Below are positions 5,492 to 7,017 of a stretch of 7,017 nt of DNA, in pieces. This DNA comes from an uncultured Campylobacter sp. Lineage in GTDB: Bacteria; Campylobacterota; Campylobacteria; Campylobacterales; Campylobacteraceae. The stretch lies in the NCBI RefSeq assembly GCF_937890585.1, contig NZ_CALACG010000369.1, positions 1-7,017 on the forward strand. Reading direction: 5' to 3'. How positions within the stretch are numbered: position 1 is the stretch's first letter; each line of letters begins with the position of its first letter. The position numbers were made by a program, and so were the translations under genes. The notes beneath the pieces are model-generated. The model searched no databases and was not told the origin of the DNA. It saw only the letters and a list, made by a program, of their open reading frames with translations.

Positions 5492-6723
5492 TCTATCACC
5501 ACCTCATTTATATTTCTTGCGCACTCAAAAAAGTATTCAAGCTTGTTTAGCTCGAGCAGATCGCCATTTAGGATGAAATTTGCCCTGTAGCTAAAATTTT
5601 TCTCACTTACAAACAAAAACTGCTCAAATTTTACCTTGCCGCTAAGATAGCCATTTAGCAGGTCATTAAAGTCGCTATCAAGGCTATCTTGTTTTAGCGA
5701 GTCTAAATTTAGCCTAGCACTTAAGCCCTCTATCACGCCTCTTAGATCCTTTAGCCTAGCTATTATCCTATTTTCTTCGTCGCTTAGATCAAGTGCAGCC
5801 TTTTGCTCCTCTATGCGCTTAGTTTGGCTTTGCTTGCTAAGGCTTAGGCTATCTGGCAGCTTCCACTCAAACTCCACTCTAGGCTTGTTCGCATCAGCAT
5901 ACGCATCAACCATCTGTGAAGTCGTCCTCTCGCCTTTTTTAAAGCTGTTATTATTCACACTTTGCGTATCTTTTAAGTAAATTTTTGGGGCAAATTTGCT
6001 CTTTTGCTTCTCATTTTCTTGCTCTTTTATATATTTTTCTTGCTCCATCGCCCCAAGTTTAGCGCTTATATCATCTTTGCTAAAATCAGGCATCACTATC
6101 TTTGAGCCAGCATTAAAGCCGATTTCGCAGTTTGAGAGCAAATTTATCCTTGAGTTTAGCTCAGCTAGCTTAAGCCCAAGCTCGTCAAGCTCGGCTCTTT
6201 TTTTATTTAAGGGGAAATTTATCGCATCAAATTCGCTCTTATCTATCTCGCCATACTCAAACCAAAACTCATTTTCAGCCGCAGCCTTGGCAAAGCTATC
6301 TACAAATTTTGTCTCTAAATTTATGAGCGAATTTAGTGCAACGGCGTTAAAATAGACCTTTGCGACCTGAAAAGCAGTGAGATTCATAAGCTCTTCATCT
6401 TTGTAAATTTTCTCCACGCCCTTGTGGTCTAAAATTTTATCCGAAGCCTCACTCGCACCGCCGTCAAAGATGAGATACTCGACCTTTGCCGTGATTGATC
6501 CAGCCTTTGTCATATACCCACCCTTTAGCTCGTCAGGCACAAAGGTATATCTGCCATCAAGGGATAAATTTAGCTTGTTGCTCTTATTTTTATTTATATA
6601 TTCGTTTTTATTAAATTCTTTCAAACTCTCAAGCTTCGCACTTTGCGCCAGAGCGATGATCTCTAGTAAATTTCCAGCCCAAAGAGGCAAAGCAAAGAGC
6701 AAAACCGCCAAAATCTTCTTCAA
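5488..6723 (-). CDS. TolC-family outer-membrane efflux protein
   Basis: This 411-residue protein should be the outer-membrane channel of a tripartite RND efflux pump. It begins with a Sec signal peptide (1-16, probable cut after LPLWA); no lipobox cysteine is present, so it is probably not a lipoprotein. The usual doubled layout is visible: beta-strand segments LNLSLDGRYTF (51-61) and AKVEYLIFDGGAS (79-91), long helices (about 92-195), a second beta part (KFAPKIYLKD 243-252, RVEFEWKLPDSLSL 282-295) and final helices (about 300-405). It is shorter than E. coli TolC but near other Campylobacter channels. TTG start, site AAAGGGAG 5 nt upstream. The start overlaps the stop of the RND gene (TTGA), and its own stop overlaps the DMT start (ATGA). 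A CmeD-like identity is possible, but I do not assign a symbol. Confidence 0.87.
   Translation of the reverse strand: MKKILAVLLFALPLWAGNLLEIIALAQSAKLESLKEFNKNEYINKNKSNKLNLSLDGRYTFVPDELKGGYMTKAGSITAKVEYLIFDGGASEASDKILDHKGVEKIYKDEELMNLTAFQVAKVYFNAVALNSLINLETKFVDSFAKAAAENEFWFEYGEIDKSEFDAINFPLNKKRAELDELGLKLAELNSRINLLSNCEIGFNAGSKIVMPDFSKDDISAKLGAMEQEKYIKEQENEKQKSKFAPKIYLKDTQSVNNNSFKKGERTTSQMVDAYADANKPRVEFEWKLPDSLSLSKQSQTKRIEEQKAALDLSDEENRIIARLKDLRGVIEGLSARLNLDSLKQDSLDSDFNDLLNGYLSGKVKFEQFLFVSEKNFSYRANFILNGDLLELNKLEYFFECARNINEVVIE
5499..5505 (-). promoter_or_regulatory. Ribosome-binding site of the DMT gene
   Basis: Reading the minus strand, GAGGTGG lies 7 nt before the ATG at 5491, inside the last codons of the TolC-like gene. 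It supports this start and the coupling through the ATGA overlap. Confidence 0.6.
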
Positions 6724-7017
6724 ATTCTCTCCCTTTCATAAAATTTTCTTATAAATTTATCAAGATTATAGACCCATGCAAAAAGCACTGGTACGACAAG
6801 TAGACTAAGCAAAGTCGAGCTAATGAGCCCAAAGATGATACTTATAGCCATAGGTGAGTTTGCCTCAAAGCCAGCACCCCTGCTAAGAGCAAGAGGCAGC
6901 ATGGCAAATATCATCGCAAAAGTAGTCATCAGTATCGCTCGCAGTCTTTTGACGCCCGCGCGCACGATAGCTTCGTTTAGCTCCACGCCCTCGTTTGCGT
7001 AGCGGTTGGCAAAATCC
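6720..7017 (-). CDS. RND-family efflux pump, C-terminal end (partial)
   Basis: These are the last 98 residues of an inner-membrane RND (AcrB-like, HAE1-type) proton-driven pump; the remaining roughly 900 residues lie beyond the window edge. The frame is open from base 7016 and reads DFANRYANEGVELNEAIV, the conserved stretch after transmembrane segment 10. Next comes RLRAILMTTFAMIFAMLPLAL (first 20 diagnostic; segment 11), then the GAGFE.NSPMAISIIFGL pattern and the last segment, ISSTLLSLLVVPVLFAWVY. It ends in a basic tail. A GTG at 6984-6986 lies inside this conserved block and is not a start. The stop TGA overlaps the TTG of the TolC-like gene by 4 bp. Pump and channel therefore almost certainly form one system, with a periplasmic adaptor gene expected upstream. 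Confidence 0.92.
   Translation of the reverse strand, partial: DFANRYANEGVELNEAIVRAGVKRLRAILMTTFAMIFAMLPLALSRGAGFEANSPMAISIIFGLISSTLLSLLVVPVLFAWVYNLDKFIRKFYERERI
6729..6736 (-). promoter_or_regulatory. Ribosome-binding site of the TolC-like gene
   Basis: On the minus strand AAAGGGAG lies 5 nt before the TTG at 6723, in the last codons of the RND gene. An ATG at 6739-6737 is in another frame. The site therefore supports the TTG start, which also places the signal peptide at residue 1. Confidence 0.65.

Noticed and set aside
6422..6754. Plus-strand frame of 110 codons opposite the TolC-like gene
   Set aside because: Phe/Ser/Leu-rich shadow of the Lys/Glu/Asn-rich helices of the real gene; no family pattern.

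Overview
The window looks like one end of a contig from a Campylobacter-type epsilonproteobacterium, perhaps the C. concisus group. The clues are low-GC DNA full of AAATTT hexamers, frequent TTG/GTG starts, a perfect TATAAT without a clear -35 box, a dnaB-comEC neighbourhood also known from Helicobacter pylori, and short ComEC and TolC-type proteins. The genus is an inference; no rRNA or tRNA is present to fix it. The first 32 bases are not genomic: they match the Nextera (Tn5) read-1 transposase adapter lacking its first T, so genomic sequence starts at base 33.

Bases 33-461 hold no supported gene. Bases 33-180 form a GC-rich block (about 53% G+C) with an imperfect 18-bp direct repeat, a strong hairpin, and a good-looking minus-strand promoter just outside it reading inward. 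Bases 181-461 are very AT-rich (about 27% G+C), carry two copies of a 14-bp palindrome, and end in the promoter of the first operon.

Bases 462-4187 are a tight plus-strand operon: ispG (isoprenoid precursor synthesis, TTG start), dnaB (replicative helicase, GTG start, 4 nt after ispG) and comEC (DNA-uptake channel, TTG start, 2 nt after dnaB). A small FlxA-like gene follows at 4239-4610. A GCCGATAT element just upstream of it looks like a sigma-28 (FliA) promoter, which suggests that this gene is switched on with late flagellar genes and not with the housekeeping operon.

Bases 4628-7017 are a convergent minus-strand operon, read right to left: the C-terminal end of an RND efflux pump (cut by the window edge), a TolC-like outer-membrane channel, and an EamA/DMT inner-membrane transporter. 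Each junction is a 4-bp stop/start overlap (TTGA, then ATGA). The first two are parts of a tripartite efflux system, whose periplasmic adaptor would be expected beyond base 7017. The DMT protein probably exports small molecules and may be a co-transcribed passenger.

I see no CRISPR array, insertion sequence, phage gene or clearly new multi-gene system. The best leads are the sigma-28/FlxA-like unit, the unexplained GC-rich block beside the adapter, and an extra charged segment in DnaB.
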